The position numbers and the translations under genes are program-made. The notes under the pieces are model-generated. The model ran no database searches. It was not told the DNA's origin and saw only the letters and a program-made list of their open reading frames with translations. Positions 19,584-29,700 of a DNA stretch of 64,000 bases are shown here, in pieces. Each line of letters starts with the position of its first letter. Within the stretch, counting starts at the first letter, position 1. Source of the DNA: Chryseomonas sp014190935. Its GTDB lineage: Bacteria > Pseudomonadota > Gammaproteobacteria > Pseudomonadales > Pseudomonadaceae. The stretch lies in the NCBI RefSeq assembly GCF_014190935.1, contig NZ_JACHVV010000002.1, positions 682,001-746,000 on the forward strand, written 5' to 3'.

Positions 19584-20153
19584 CTAGCTGGCGGCAACCT
19601 CAGGCGCGTGACGCTGCCCCGCCGCCAGGAAAACCTCGAAGGCCAGGCGCTGGCCGGCCAGCATCGCCGGGTGCAGTCGCGCATCGCTGCCCGCCTCGTC
19701 CAGGCGCTGCAGGAATCCCGGCCAGGCACCGGTGGGCGGCACATGCCCCAGATAGGCCCGGGCCTCGCGCACCGCTTCGTCCGGACTCTCGCCGGCATGA
19801 CGATCCAGCAGGCGCGAGCCCAGGCGGGAACCCTCCAGCACATAGGCCACGCCCCAGCATTCGCCTTCGTCGAGCAGGCGCTCGAGGACGACGGGCTCAG
19901 GCCTGTCGGCGGCCAGACGCTGCAGATCCTCCGCCAGCACCGAGCGACGGCGACGCTCCGCCCAGTCCGGCAACAGGCGCTGGATGCCAGAGCGCTCCAG
20001 CAACTCCTCGAGGCCGATCAGCGCCTGGGCATGGGCCTGGAGAAAGGCGGTGTAATGGGGCCGCGTCTGCAACGCATAGCGGCCAAAGGTGGCATCGACC
20101 TGCTGGTGCAGGGCACCGCCCTCGGCGCGCAACATTTCACGGATGGTGGACAC
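19584..20153 (-). CDS. bphO: Biliverdin-producing heme oxygenase
   Basis: 189-residue heme oxygenase that cleaves heme to biliverdin, iron and CO, supplying the BphP chromophore. GTG 20153 is supported by GAGG about 7 bases upstream. The proximal His is His16 in GGALHQQVD. The distal-helix pattern appears as WGVAYVLEGSRLGSRLL near residues 100-116. It is the last gene of the minus-strand bphP-rcp-hybrid kinase-bphO cluster, 27 bases after the hybrid kinase stop. An iron-scavenging HemO role is possible but the context favours BphO. Confidence 0.88.
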   Translation of the reverse strand: MSTIREMLRAEGGALHQQVDATFGRYALQTRPHYTAFLQAHAQALIGLEELLERSGIQRLLPDWAERRRRSVLAEDLQRLAADRPEPVVLERLLDEGECWGVAYVLEGSRLGSRLLDRHAGESPDEAVREARAYLGHVPPTGAWPGFLQRLDEAGSDARLHPAMLAGQRLAFEVFLAAGQRHAPEVAAS

Positions 20154-20180
20154 GCAAATACCTCGTAGTGACGGCGGCCT

Positions 20181-22592
20181 TCAAAGTGGTGAAGGCTGGG
20201 GCTTCTCGCCGCGCAGGGCGGCCTGCAGCCGTGCGGCCAGATCCGCCTCGCGAAAGGGCTTGGGCACAATGAATGACTGTTCGGGATCGAGTTCGCCCAG
20301 TTCGGCGTAGCCGGTGATGAAGACCACCGGCAACCGCGGCAGGCGCTTGCGCACCTGGCGGGCCAGCTCGGCACCGTTCATGCCGGGCATGGCGAAATCG
20401 GCCAGCAGCAGATCGATCTGCGGATCGCGCTCCAGGGCGCTCAGGGCGGCGAAGCCATTGCTGGCCTCCACCACCTGGTAGCCGAGATCCGCCAGCAGAG
20501 CGGCGGTCACGTTGCGCACCGCATGGTCATCGTCGACCAGCAGGATGCGTCGCTCGGCGGCCTGCTCGTCACGCCCCGGGGTCGGCAATCCGATCGGATC
20601 CACCGCATCTTCCGCGTCGGTACGCGGCAGATAGACCAGCACCGTGGTGCCGCTGCCCATCTGCGTCTCGATGCGCACGCCACCCCCGGACTGCTTGGCG
20701 AAGCCGAACACCTGGGCCAGGCCCAGACCGGAGCCCTTGCCCACCTCCTTGGTGGTGAAGAAGGGTTCGAAGGCCTTGGCCAGCACCTCTTCGCTCATGC
20801 CGGTGCCGGAGTCCTGCACCGCCAGCAGCACGTACTCGCCCGGCTCCGGCTCTTCCGGGCGCTGGGGCGGCTCGCTGATGGTCTGGTTGGAAGTGCTCAG
20901 CCGCAGGGTGCCGCCGACCGCCATGGCATCCCGGGCATTGATCGCCAGATTGAGGATGATGAGTTCGATCTGGGTCGGGTCGACCAGGGCGTGCCAGCAA
21001 TCGGCGCGCAGGTGGGTCTCGATCCAGACGCTGCCCCCCATGGTGCTGCGCAGCAGTTCGAGCATGCCTTCGACGGTTTCGTTGAGCTTGACCGGCTTGG
21101 GCGCCAGCCGCTGCCGGCGGGAGAAGGCCAGTAGCTGGGCGGTGAGCTTAGCGCCCCGCTCGCCCGCTTCGCGGATGTTCTGCACCCGCCCCTGAGTCTT
21201 GTCGCTCGCTTCGAGGCGCGTCAGATCCCGCTCGAGGAAGCTGGCGCTGCTGAGCACCACGGTGAGCAGGTTGTTGAAGTCATGGGCCACGCCAGCGGTG
21301 AGCTGACCCACGGCCTCCAGGCGCTGCATCTGCTGCAGGGTGTCTTCCACCCGCTCGCGCTCGTCGATCTGCTCGCGCAACTGGCGGTTCGCCGCGGCCA
21401 GCTCCTCCATCGCCAGGACCTCCGAGGAGATGTCCCGTCCGGAGCAATAGGTCATGCCGGCATCCGGCACCGCCGTCCAGGAAATCCAGCGATAGCTGCC
21501 GTCACGGTGGCGGATACGATTGACGAAGCGCTGACTGGTCGCCCCGGTGGCCAGTTGCTTGAGTTCGTTGTCGGTGATGAAACGCTCGTCGGAATGCACC
21601 AGCGCCAGCAGCGAGGAGTCGAGCAGCTCCACTCGTGACCAGCCCAGATTTTCTTCCCAAGCCGGGTTGAGCGCGACCAGGGTGCCGTCGGGTTTGCACA
21701 CCAGCAGCAGATCGCGGGTCAGATCCCAGGTCCGGTCGCGCTCCCGGGTACGCTCCTCGACGCGCTCGCCGAGACTGACGTTGAGTCGTTCGAGCTTTTC
21801 CGCGGCGTCGCGCTGCTGGGTGATGTCGAGCATCACGCCCAGGAAGCGGGTGCAGACGCCGGCATCGAAAAACGGCTGGCCGCGGGTCTCGACCCAGCGC
21901 TGGGCGCCATTGTCGAGGCGGATGCGGTATTCGCTGCGGTAGTCGTCGTCGCGCTCGTCGGCGCCCGCCTGGCGGACCGTGTCGAGAAAGCGTTCGAGGC
22001 CATCGCTGCCGCACAGGCGGGCGAACACCTCGAGATCGACCACCGCATCGGCCGGCAGGCCGAACATGGCCTTGCAGCGCTCGTCCCAGACCAGGGTCCG
22101 GCTGGCCGGCAGATACTCCCACATGCCCAGCCGGGAGGCGTCCATGGCCAGGCGGGATCTGACTTCCAGGCTGTGCAGGGCCTCTTCGGCGCGGCGCCGC
22201 TCGCGGCGCTCGTGCACCACCAGCAGCGCCCGCTCGACCGCCTTGGCCAAGAGCTCCATGCTCTGCTTGAGCACATAGTCGTTGGCGCCCAGGCGCATCA
22301 TCTCCACCGCGTGCACTTCACCGAAGATGCCCGAAACGAAGATGAAAGGGGTTTCCGGCGTCAGCGCCCGCGCGACGCGCAGGGCTTCGGCACCGGAGAA
22401 GCCCGGCAGGATGATGTCGGAGAGGATGATGTCGTAGGTCTGCTGGCTCAGCGCCAGGGTCAGACCGGTACGTTCATAGACGATCTTGGATTGCAGCTCG
22501 AAGCCGTGCCTTTCCAGCTCGATCAGGATCAGCTCGGCATCGAGCTTGCTGTCCTCTACCAGGAGGATCTTGATCTGTTTCGAGAGAGGCAT
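20181..22592 (-). CDS. Hybrid sensor histidine kinase, REC-PAS-PAS-HisKA-HATPase-REC
   Basis: 803-residue soluble hybrid kinase. The N-terminal receiver spans residues 1-125 with acceptor Asp59 (IILSDIILPG). Two PAS domains follow (about 150-270 and 300-415), then HisKA with H-box AGVAHDFNNLL, an HATPase domain (LNLAINARDAM, FTTKEVGKGSGLGLAQ), and a C-terminal receiver with Asp in LLADFAMPGMNG and Lys in VPKPF. No membrane segment. The start is uncertain: ATG 22592 has no clear ribosome site, while GTG 22688, 3 bases after the upstream regulator's stop, would add 32 residues. It probably acts downstream of BphP. Confidence 0.88.
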   Translation of the reverse strand: MPLSKQIKILLVEDSKLDAELILIELERHGFELQSKIVYERTGLTLALSQQTYDIILSDIILPGFSGAEALRVARALTPETPFIFVSGIFGEVHAVEMMRLGANDYVLKQSMELLAKAVERALLVVHERRERRRAEEALHSLEVRSRLAMDASRLGMWEYLPASRTLVWDERCKAMFGLPADAVVDLEVFARLCGSDGLERFLDTVRQAGADERDDDYRSEYRIRLDNGAQRWVETRGQPFFDAGVCTRFLGVMLDITQQRDAAEKLERLNVSLGERVEERTRERDRTWDLTRDLLLVCKPDGTLVALNPAWEENLGWSRVELLDSSLLALVHSDERFITDNELKQLATGATSQRFVNRIRHRDGSYRWISWTAVPDAGMTYCSGRDISSEVLAMEELAAANRQLREQIDERERVEDTLQQMQRLEAVGQLTAGVAHDFNNLLTVVLSSASFLERDLTRLEASDKTQGRVQNIREAGERGAKLTAQLLAFSRRQRLAPKPVKLNETVEGMLELLRSTMGGSVWIETHLRADCWHALVDPTQIELIILNLAINARDAMAVGGTLRLSTSNQTISEPPQRPEEPEPGEYVLLAVQDSGTGMSEEVLAKAFEPFFTTKEVGKGSGLGLAQVFGFAKQSGGGVRIETQMGSGTTVLVYLPRTDAEDAVDPIGLPTPGRDEQAAERRILLVDDDHAVRNVTAALLADLGYQVVEASNGFAALSALERDPQIDLLLADFAMPGMNGAELARQVRKRLPRLPVVFITGYAELGELDPEQSFIVPKPFREADLAARLQAALRGEKPQPSPL

Positions 22593-22691
22593 AAACGGAC
22601 GTCGGCCTTGGATCTGTTCGCTCAGGGGAGCCGGATAGCGCATGTCTGCCGGTCGCGGATGACTGGATAAGGATGCACTGATCTTCACTCG

Positions 22692-23153
22692 TTAGCGGCC
22701 AGTGCGCCTGGTGACGCGACGCGATCCGGGCGGCGGCTCGTTGAGCACGGCCCAGAATACGCCGAGGTCGCTGATCGCAGCGACGAAATCGCGAAACTCG
22801 ACCGGCTTGACCACGTAGGCGTTCACGCCCAGCTCGTAGGCCTTTTCCAGATCGGGTTCTTCCCGGGACGACGTCAGCATAACCACCGGGATGCTGCACA
22901 GCTCCGGGGTCTTGCGCACCAGCTCCAGCACCTCGAGGCCATCGACCTTGGGCAGCTTGAGATCCAGCAGCATCACGGCGGGGTTGCCCGGTTCGCGATC
23001 GGCATAGGGCTCGCGGCGCAGCAGGTAACTGACCGCCTCGGCGCCGTCGCGCAGCACCACGACATCGTTGGCCAGCTGGCTGCGCTCCAGAGCCACCAGG
23101 GTGAGCTCCAGATCGTGCGGATTGTCTTCGACCAGCACAATGGGTTTGAGCAT
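22692..23153 (-). CDS. Single-domain response regulator (Rcp1-like)
   Basis: 153-residue receiver without an output domain, like the phytochrome partner Rcp1 of cyanobacteria. Acidic pocket Glu9/Asp10 (LVEDNPHD), acceptor Asp64 (MLLDLKLPKVDG), Thr in VVMLTSSREE, and Lys in VVKPVEF are all present. The C-terminal ~20 residues are basic (GSRRVTRRTGR). It starts 8 bases after the bphP stop, so the two are very likely co-translated and BphP is its probable phosphodonor. Confidence 0.88.
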   Translation of the reverse strand: MLKPIVLVEDNPHDLELTLVALERSQLANDVVVLRDGAEAVSYLLRREPYADREPGNPAVMLLDLKLPKVDGLEVLELVRKTPELCSIPVVMLTSSREEPDLEKAYELGVNAYVVKPVEFRDFVAAISDLGVFWAVLNEPPPGSRRVTRRTGR

Positions 23154-23161
23154 GAACAGAA

Positions 23162-25411
23162 CTACCTTTTGTGTACCGGCGACGGTCGTTGTTTGGGAAG
23201 GGCGAAATAGAAGGTCGCGCCCTCGCCGATGGCACCCTCGGCCCAGACGCGGCCGTCATGGCGCTCGATGATGCGTCGGACACTGGCCAGACCGATGCCG
23301 ACCCCTTCGAATTCGTCGGCATGGTGCAGGCGCTGGAAGACGCCGAACAGCTTGCCCACGTAGTCCATGTTGAAACCGACGCCGTTGTCCCGGACAAAGA
23401 TGATGTCTTCGGAATCGCTCGGCAAGGTGCCGATCTCGATCACCGCCGGTTCTTCGTAGCGACTGTATTTGATGGCATTGGCCAGCAGATTGCGCAAGGC
23501 GAGATGGACGAAGGCAGCATCGGCGATGACGACAGGCAGGGGGCCGATGTGCCACTCCACCTGCCGCTCGGCGTAGTCCGGCGCCATCTCTTCGCGAATG
23601 GCTTCCACCAGGGCGGTGAGATTGACGTCGGAATAGCGGATCGCCGCCCGTCCCATCTGCGAGAAGCTCAGCAGGTTGTCGACCAGGCTGCCGGCGAAGC
23701 GTGCCGACGACCCGATGTTTTCCAGGAAGCGCCGACCCCGGTCCGACAGCTTGCCACCCTCGATGTCGCCCAGCAGCTCGGCATAGCCGGCGATGTGGCG
23801 CAGCGGCGCGCGCAGGTCGTGGGACACGCTGTAGGAAAAGGCCGCCAGCTCCTTGTTGCTGCGTTGCAGCTCCTCGGCCAGCTCGGCCATCTCCTCGGCC
23901 TTGCGCAGGACGATCCCGCGCACCGCATTGCGCAATTCGATGGCGCTTTCCAGCTCGAGCGGCGACCAGGGTAGCGACAGTCCGCGGACCGTCTCCTGCC
24001 AGAGCACGAAACTCTGCCGGGGCGACAGGCGTCCGTCGCTGCCTTCCTGCTTGGCTGGCCGTCCGGCCCAGTTGACCACCTGGACCAGTTCGCTGCGGAA
24101 CCAGATCAGATAGTGGGAATGCAATTCGGAAATGGGTACGGCAAGCACCCCGGCCGCATACTGGGCCAGCTGCGGCAGCTCGGCGATGTCCTTGGCCAGG
24201 TTGTCGGTGACGTAGTGATCCTTGACGTTGACCGACAGCCATTCGACCAGGCTGTCCACCACTTCGCGGGGCGGCGCCTGGCCGATCAGTTCGGTGCCGT
24301 CGGAGGAGATGATGGCAGCGCCCTGGGCCCGGGCGAAATCCAGATAGACCTGGGGCAGTTCCAGCAGCCCCTGGCAGACGCTGTCGCGGTCGGCCATGGT
24401 CGAGAGCATCTGCACCATGGCTTGACGCAGCGCCAGCCGACGATCGGATTCCGCGTGGGTCTCGGCAGCATCGATCTGCAGCGACAGCACCCGACCGAAC
24501 AGTTCGCAGGCGGTCCGCGTCTGGAAGGATACCCGCTGCGGCTGGCGGTCGTGACAGAGCACCAGACCCCAGAGGCGCCCGCCAACCACGATGGAAACCG
24601 ACATGGAGGCCAGGGTGCCCATGTTTCTCATGTACTGCAGGTGCACCGGCGACACGCTGCGCAGTTGCGCGAAGCTGAGGTCGAGCGGCTGGCCGGTCAG
24701 CGGATTGGTCTGCGGCTGCAGCGGCGACGGCTGGTAATAGGCATTGCCGATCACCCGGATGCGGTTGGCCAGGTACAGGAGACGGGCCTGGGCCGGGATG
24801 TCCGAGGCGGGAAATCTTAGTCCCAGATAGCTCGGTACGCCGGGGTCGCACTCCTCGGCCAGCACCTGTCCGTGACCATCCTCGTCGAAGCGATAGATCA
24901 TGGTGTGGTCGAAGCCGGAGATGCGCTTGGCTTCGCGCACCGCGAGCTTGGCGATGGCATCCACGGTTTCGGCCTGGTGCAGTTGCTCGATGAACACCCG
25001 CACCATGGGATAGAGGGTATTGAGGCCAAGCCGACTGTCCACCGGCGCCTCGAATTCGACGATCAGCACCCCGCCGAAGCGGTGCATGAACAGCGCGAAG
25101 GTCTGCTGCTGCGGCCCCAGCGTCACGTCACCCTGATAGATGGGATTCTGCTCTTCCTGGGTCAGGGCCCCGAGCATGGCGGGCAGATTCTGCTCCGGCA
25201 GCAATTCGCCGAGCGTGCGACCCAGCACCTCCTCCACGGCGACGCCTAGGTACTCCCGCACGTTGGCACTGGCCTGGACGATGCGCAGATCCGGTTCTTC
25301 CACGGCGAACAGGAAGCCATGTTCCTGGATACTGCCGGGAATGTGGATCGGCTCGTTGGCACAATCGGCCAGAGCGTCGGGCTGCGTCTTGGAAGGTGAC
25401 TCGAGCGCCAA
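23162..25411 (-). CDS. bphP: Bacteriophytochrome sensor histidine kinase (PAS-GAF-PHY-HisKA-HATPase)
   Basis: Red/far-red photoreceptor kinase binding biliverdin. With TTG 25411 (GAGG at 8-base spacing) the product is 749 residues and the chromophore Cys is residue 17 (LADCANEPIHIPGS), close to other BphPs. ATG 25480, without a ribosome site, would add 23 residues. The GAF domain has the FPASDIPAQAR signature, the PHY tongue has LSPRQSF, and the kinase has H-box SVSHDLRAPLRHI, N-box NLLANAIKYS and G-boxes DNGVGFN and GVGIGLA. The kinase module is Cph1-like, matching the Rcp1-like regulator that follows. Confidence 0.92.
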   Translation of the reverse strand: MALESPSKTQPDALADCANEPIHIPGSIQEHGFLFAVEEPDLRIVQASANVREYLGVAVEEVLGRTLGELLPEQNLPAMLGALTQEEQNPIYQGDVTLGPQQQTFALFMHRFGGVLIVEFEAPVDSRLGLNTLYPMVRVFIEQLHQAETVDAIAKLAVREAKRISGFDHTMIYRFDEDGHGQVLAEECDPGVPSYLGLRFPASDIPAQARLLYLANRIRVIGNAYYQPSPLQPQTNPLTGQPLDLSFAQLRSVSPVHLQYMRNMGTLASMSVSIVVGGRLWGLVLCHDRQPQRVSFQTRTACELFGRVLSLQIDAAETHAESDRRLALRQAMVQMLSTMADRDSVCQGLLELPQVYLDFARAQGAAIISSDGTELIGQAPPREVVDSLVEWLSVNVKDHYVTDNLAKDIAELPQLAQYAAGVLAVPISELHSHYLIWFRSELVQVVNWAGRPAKQEGSDGRLSPRQSFVLWQETVRGLSLPWSPLELESAIELRNAVRGIVLRKAEEMAELAEELQRSNKELAAFSYSVSHDLRAPLRHIAGYAELLGDIEGGKLSDRGRRFLENIGSSARFAGSLVDNLLSFSQMGRAAIRYSDVNLTALVEAIREEMAPDYAERQVEWHIGPLPVVIADAAFVHLALRNLLANAIKYSRYEEPAVIEIGTLPSDSEDIIFVRDNGVGFNMDYVGKLFGVFQRLHHADEFEGVGIGLASVRRIIERHDGRVWAEGAIGEGATFYFALPKQRPSPVHKR

Positions 25412-25627
25412 ACCGGGAACCTCGTGTGATCGGGAAGAAGCGCAGGGAAAGCGGTGCGCCAAAACGGAAACAAAGGTCATCCAGACTATCAGACCCGGGG
25501 CGGGAGGCGAAGCGAAACGGCGCGCAGCCCGGACACCGGCAGCAAGGGCGACAGTGCTCGAGCGGGCGACCCGGAATCTTCTCCGCCGACGTCCGGTCGG
25601 AGCTGGTTTAGCCCCAGGATCCTGCCC

Positions 25628-26653
25628 ATGTCCCTGCGCCTCGCCCTCCCCCTGGCCGCCCTGCTGCTGAGTCCGCTCAGCCAGGCGGCGACCGTCTATG
25701 GCGAACGTCTCGAAGGCTTCGCCTACGACTACCCGGTCAAGACCTTCAGCTTCGACTCCCAGCGCCAGCCTCTGGAAATGGCCTATCTCGACGTCGCGCC
25801 GAGCGGAAAACCGAACGGCCGGACCCTGGTCCTGCTGCACGGCAAGAACTTCTGCGCCGGTACCTGGGCGCACAGCATCCAGGTGCTGAGCGCTGCCGGC
25901 TATCGGATAGTGGCCCCGGACCAGATCGGTTTCTGCAAATCGAGCAAACCGGCGCACTATCAATACAGCTTCCAGCAACTGGCCGCCAACACCCGCGCCC
26001 TGCTCGACCACCTGGGCATCGCCCGGGCGACGCTGATCGGTCATTCGACCGGCGGCATGCTGGCGACCCGCTATGCCCTGCTCTATCCCGAAGCCACCGA
26101 ACATCTGGTACTGGTCAATCCCATCGGCCTGGAAGACTGGAAGGCGTTAGGCGTGCCCTATCGCAGCGTCGACCAGTGGTATGCCCGGGAGCTCAAGACC
26201 TCGGCCGCCGCCATCCGCGACTACGAGCGCAGCACCTATTACGCCGGCCAGTGGTCTCCCGCCTATGATCGCTGGGTGGACATGCTCGCGGGTCTCAACG
26301 AAGGACCGGGCAAGGAACGGGTGGCGTGGAACTCCGCCCTGATCTACGACATGATCTACAGCCAGCCGGTGGTCTACGAATTCGACCGGCTCCGCATGCC
26401 CACCCTGCTGCTGATCGGCCAGCGCGACACCACCGCCATTGGCAAGGATGCGGCGCCCGCCGCGCTCAAGGCGCAGCTGGGGCACTATCCCGAACTCGGC
26501 AGGGCAGCGGCGCAGCGCATTCCCCAGGCGACCCTGGTGGAATTCGCGGACCTGGGCCACGCGCCGCAGATGCAGGCGCCGGAACGCTTTCACCAGGCGC
26601 TGCTGCAAGGGCTGAGCGCCCTCGAAGCTCCCGCGACCCAGCCGAAACCTTGA
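25628..26653 (+). CDS. Secreted alpha/beta-hydrolase
   Basis: 341-residue hydrolase exported by a Sec signal peptide (MSLRLALPLAALLLSPLSQAA, cleavage near residue 20). ATG 25628 follows AGGA. An upstream in-frame extension to 25454 overlaps the bphP 5' end and is not credible. Hydrolase landmarks: oxyanion segment VLLHGKNFCAGTW, nucleophile elbow GHSTGGM, acid region LLLIGQRDTTA, and His in DLGHAPQMQAP. Substrate unknown; the fold covers esterases, lactonases and haloalkane dehalogenases. Divergent from bphP, so the two promoters share about 215 bases. Confidence 0.85.
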   Translation: MSLRLALPLAALLLSPLSQAATVYGERLEGFAYDYPVKTFSFDSQRQPLEMAYLDVAPSGKPNGRTLVLLHGKNFCAGTWAHSIQVLSAAGYRIVAPDQIGFCKSSKPAHYQYSFQQLAANTRALLDHLGIARATLIGHSTGGMLATRYALLYPEATEHLVLVNPIGLEDWKALGVPYRSVDQWYARELKTSAAAIRDYERSTYYAGQWSPAYDRWVDMLAGLNEGPGKERVAWNSALIYDMIYSQPVVYEFDRLRMPTLLLIGQRDTTAIGKDAAPAALKAQLGHYPELGRAAAQRIPQATLVEFADLGHAPQMQAPERFHQALLQGLSALEAPATQPKP

Positions 26654-26667
26654 GCTGATCCAGGCGC

Positions 26668-26701
26668 AAAAAAAAGGCGGCGTACCCAGGGGTACGCCGC
26701 C
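26668..26701 (-). terminator. Terminator of gdhB (minus strand)
   Basis: GGCGGCGTACCC-AGG-GGTACGCCGCC (26676-26701). On the minus strand it is followed by eight U residues (A run at 26668-26675), a textbook terminator 60 bases after the gdhB stop. It may also stop plus-strand transcription from the hydrolase. Confidence 0.9.
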
Positions 26702-26761
26702 TTCGCTGTCGTTTCATCGGATCAGGGCATCCGCGATGACCACTCGCGAATGCCCGTCGCC

Positions 26762-29700
26762 TCAGACGCTGCTGCTGGCCAGATCCGCCAGTTCACGACT
26801 GGCGACGCTGTACATCGCATAGTCCTGACCGCTGGCATTGCGCAGATCCACCAGCAGACCGCGCCAGCGCTCCACCGCCGCCCGGTGACGCTCCAGCCAC
26901 AGCGACAGCCGTGCTTCCGGATCGCTCGGCGCCTCGCTCAGATTGAGCATGGCCACGGTGATGGTGCGCTGCTGCACATCCACCTCGTCGCGGAAGGCCT
27001 CGCGTGCCAGGGCCTGCCAGGCATTGGCGACCGGCAACTGGTTGAGCTGCTGCTGATACCAGGCCAGATCCAGCACATCACCCGCGGCGAACCAGGTGGC
27101 CGCCACTTCCAGCGGATCCTGGGCGGTGACCTCTGCGGCCTGGATCACCGGCAACAGGGTATAGATGTGGTTGGTCCCGGCGACGACCCGCGCCAGCAGT
27201 TCAGGCACGCCTGCCTCGGTGTAGGCGCGGAAGCGCTCTTCCCAGTCCTGGCGTGGCTCGCCCTGCAGCAGCTCGTCCAGCCGTACGCCCAGCGCAGCGA
27301 TGCGCGGCCCGAAGAAGGCCGCCACGGCACCCGCGTCCAGGCCACTGCGATGGCTGCGCAGGAACCAGCGGGTCGCCCGCCGCCCCAGGCGCATCAGCTC
27401 GCTCATCAGGCGCAACTGCAATTCGGCCGGCACCTGATGATCCAGGGCCTCCACCTGACGCCACCAGTGCGGCAGGTGCAGCACATCGCGCATCACCACA
27501 TAGGCGCGGGCGACATCGGCCGCGCTCATGCCGGTGGATTCGCACAGGCGCTGCACGAAGGTGATGCCCATGTGGTTGATCAGGTCATTGGCGATCTGGT
27601 TGGCGACGATCTCGCGCTTGAGGCGATGGCGCGCCATGGCCTCGGGGAACTGTTCGGTCAGGCGCTGCGGGAAGGCACCCTGCATGTCCCGGGCGAGGTA
27701 GTCGTCGTCCGGCACCGAAGAGGCCAGCAACTGCTCCTTGAGGTCGATCTTGCTGTAGGAGATCAATACCGACAGCTCGGCCCGGGTCAGCCCCTGCTCC
27801 TTGGCGGCGCGCTCGGCGAGCACCTCGTCGCTGGGCAGGAATTCGAGGGTGCGATCCAGCTTGCCGCGTCCCTCGAGATCCACGATCAGCCGCTGGTATT
27901 CGGCCAGGTGGGTCCGTGCGCGGTATTCCGCCAGGGACAGGGCACCGGTCTGCATGTAGTTGTTGGCGACCACCAGTTCGCCGACCTCGTCGGTCATCTC
28001 GCCCATCAGCGTGTTGCGCTGCTTGACGGTCATGTCGCCAGCGGAGACCACGTCACCCAGGAGGATCTTGATGTTGACCTCGTGGTCGGAGCAGTCCACG
28101 CCGCCGGCGTTGTCGATGAAGTCGGTGTTACAGGCGCCGCCGTGCAGGCCGAATTCCACCCGCGCCAGCTGACTCATGCCCAGGTTGCCACCCTCGCCGA
28201 TCACCTTGGCGCGCAGGTCGCAGCCGTCCACGCGCAGGGCGTCGTTGGCCTTGTCGCCGATGTCGGCGTGGCTTTCGAAGCTGGCCTTGACGTAGGTACC
28301 GATGCCGCCGTTCCAGATCAGGTCCACCGGGGCCTTGAGCAGGGCGTTGATCAGTTCGTTGGGCGTCAGGTGATCGGCCTGCAGCTCGAAGCGCGCCTTC
28401 ATCTCGGGGCTGATGGCGATACGCTTGGCGCTGCGCGGGAAGATGCCACCGCCCTGGGAGATCAGGCTGGCATCGTAGTCAGTCCAGCTGGAGCGCGGCA
28501 GATTGAATAGCCGCTCGCGCTCGACATAGCTGCGCTCGGCGTCCGGATTGGGATCGATAAAGATGTGCAGGTGGTTGAAGGCCGCCACTAGCTCCAGGCT
28601 GCGCGAACGCAGCAGACCGTTGCCGAAGACGTCGCCGGCCATGTCGCCGATGCCCACCACGGTGACCGGATCGGTCTGGACGTCGATGCCACGCTCGCGG
28701 AAGTGGCGCTGCACGCTGACCCAGGCGCCCCGCGAGGTGATGCCCATCTTCTTGTGGTCATAGCCTGCCGAACCACCGGAGGCGAAGGCATCGTCGAGCC
28801 AGAAACCGTAGTCCTGGGCGATGCCGTTGGCGATGTCGGAGAAGGTCGCGGTGCCCTTGTCGGCGGCCACCACCAGATAGGGGTCGTCGCCGTCGTAGCG
28901 CACCACGGCAGCCGGCGGGACCACTTCACCCTCCTTGAGGTTGTCGGTGATGTCCAGCAGACCGCTGATGAAGATGCGGTAGCAGGCGATGGCCTCGGCC
29001 TGGATGTCGTCGCGGGAGCCTCCGGTCGGCAGACGCCGCGGCACGAAGCCGCCCTTGGCGCCCACGGGGACGATCACTGAGTTCTTGACCTGCTGCGCCT
29101 TGACCAGGCCCAGCACCTCGGTGCGGTAGTCTTCCTCGCGATCCGACCAGCGCAGGCCGCCGCGGGCGACGTTGCCGAATCTCAGGTGCACCCCTTCCAC
29201 GCGCGGGCTGTAGACGAAGATCTCGTAGCGCGGCACCGGGCGTGGCAGCTCGGGAATGGCCTTGGGGTCGAGCTTGAAGCTGAAGTAGGCCTTGGGCTTG
29301 CCGGCGGCGTCGGTCTGGAACACGTTGGTTCTCAGGGTCGCCTTGATCAGGTCCAGGTAGCGCCGCAGGATGCGGTCTTCGTTGAGCACCGCCACGTCGT
29401 CGAGGGCGCTGAGGATGGCCTGCTCCAGACGCTGCTGCTTGTCGTCCAGGTCCTCGCTGGTCATGCGCCGCGCCAGGTAGAACTTCATGCGGAACAGCCG
29501 CACCAGTTCGCGGGCGATGTCGACGTGGGCATTGAGGGTGGCGGCGATGTAGCCGATGTCGAAGCCGATGCGGATCTGCTTGAGATAGCGCGCATAGGCG
29601 CGCAGCACCGCGACGTCCCGCCAGGGCAGCCCGGCGGTCAGTACCAGGCGGTTGAAGCTGTCGTTTTCCGCCTGGCCGTCCACCACCTGGACGAAGGCGT

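Noticed and set aside
25454..25627. N-terminal extension of the alpha/beta hydrolase
   Set aside because: It would put about 58 residues before an evident Sec signal peptide and overlap the bphP 5' end; ATG 25628 has its own AGGA.
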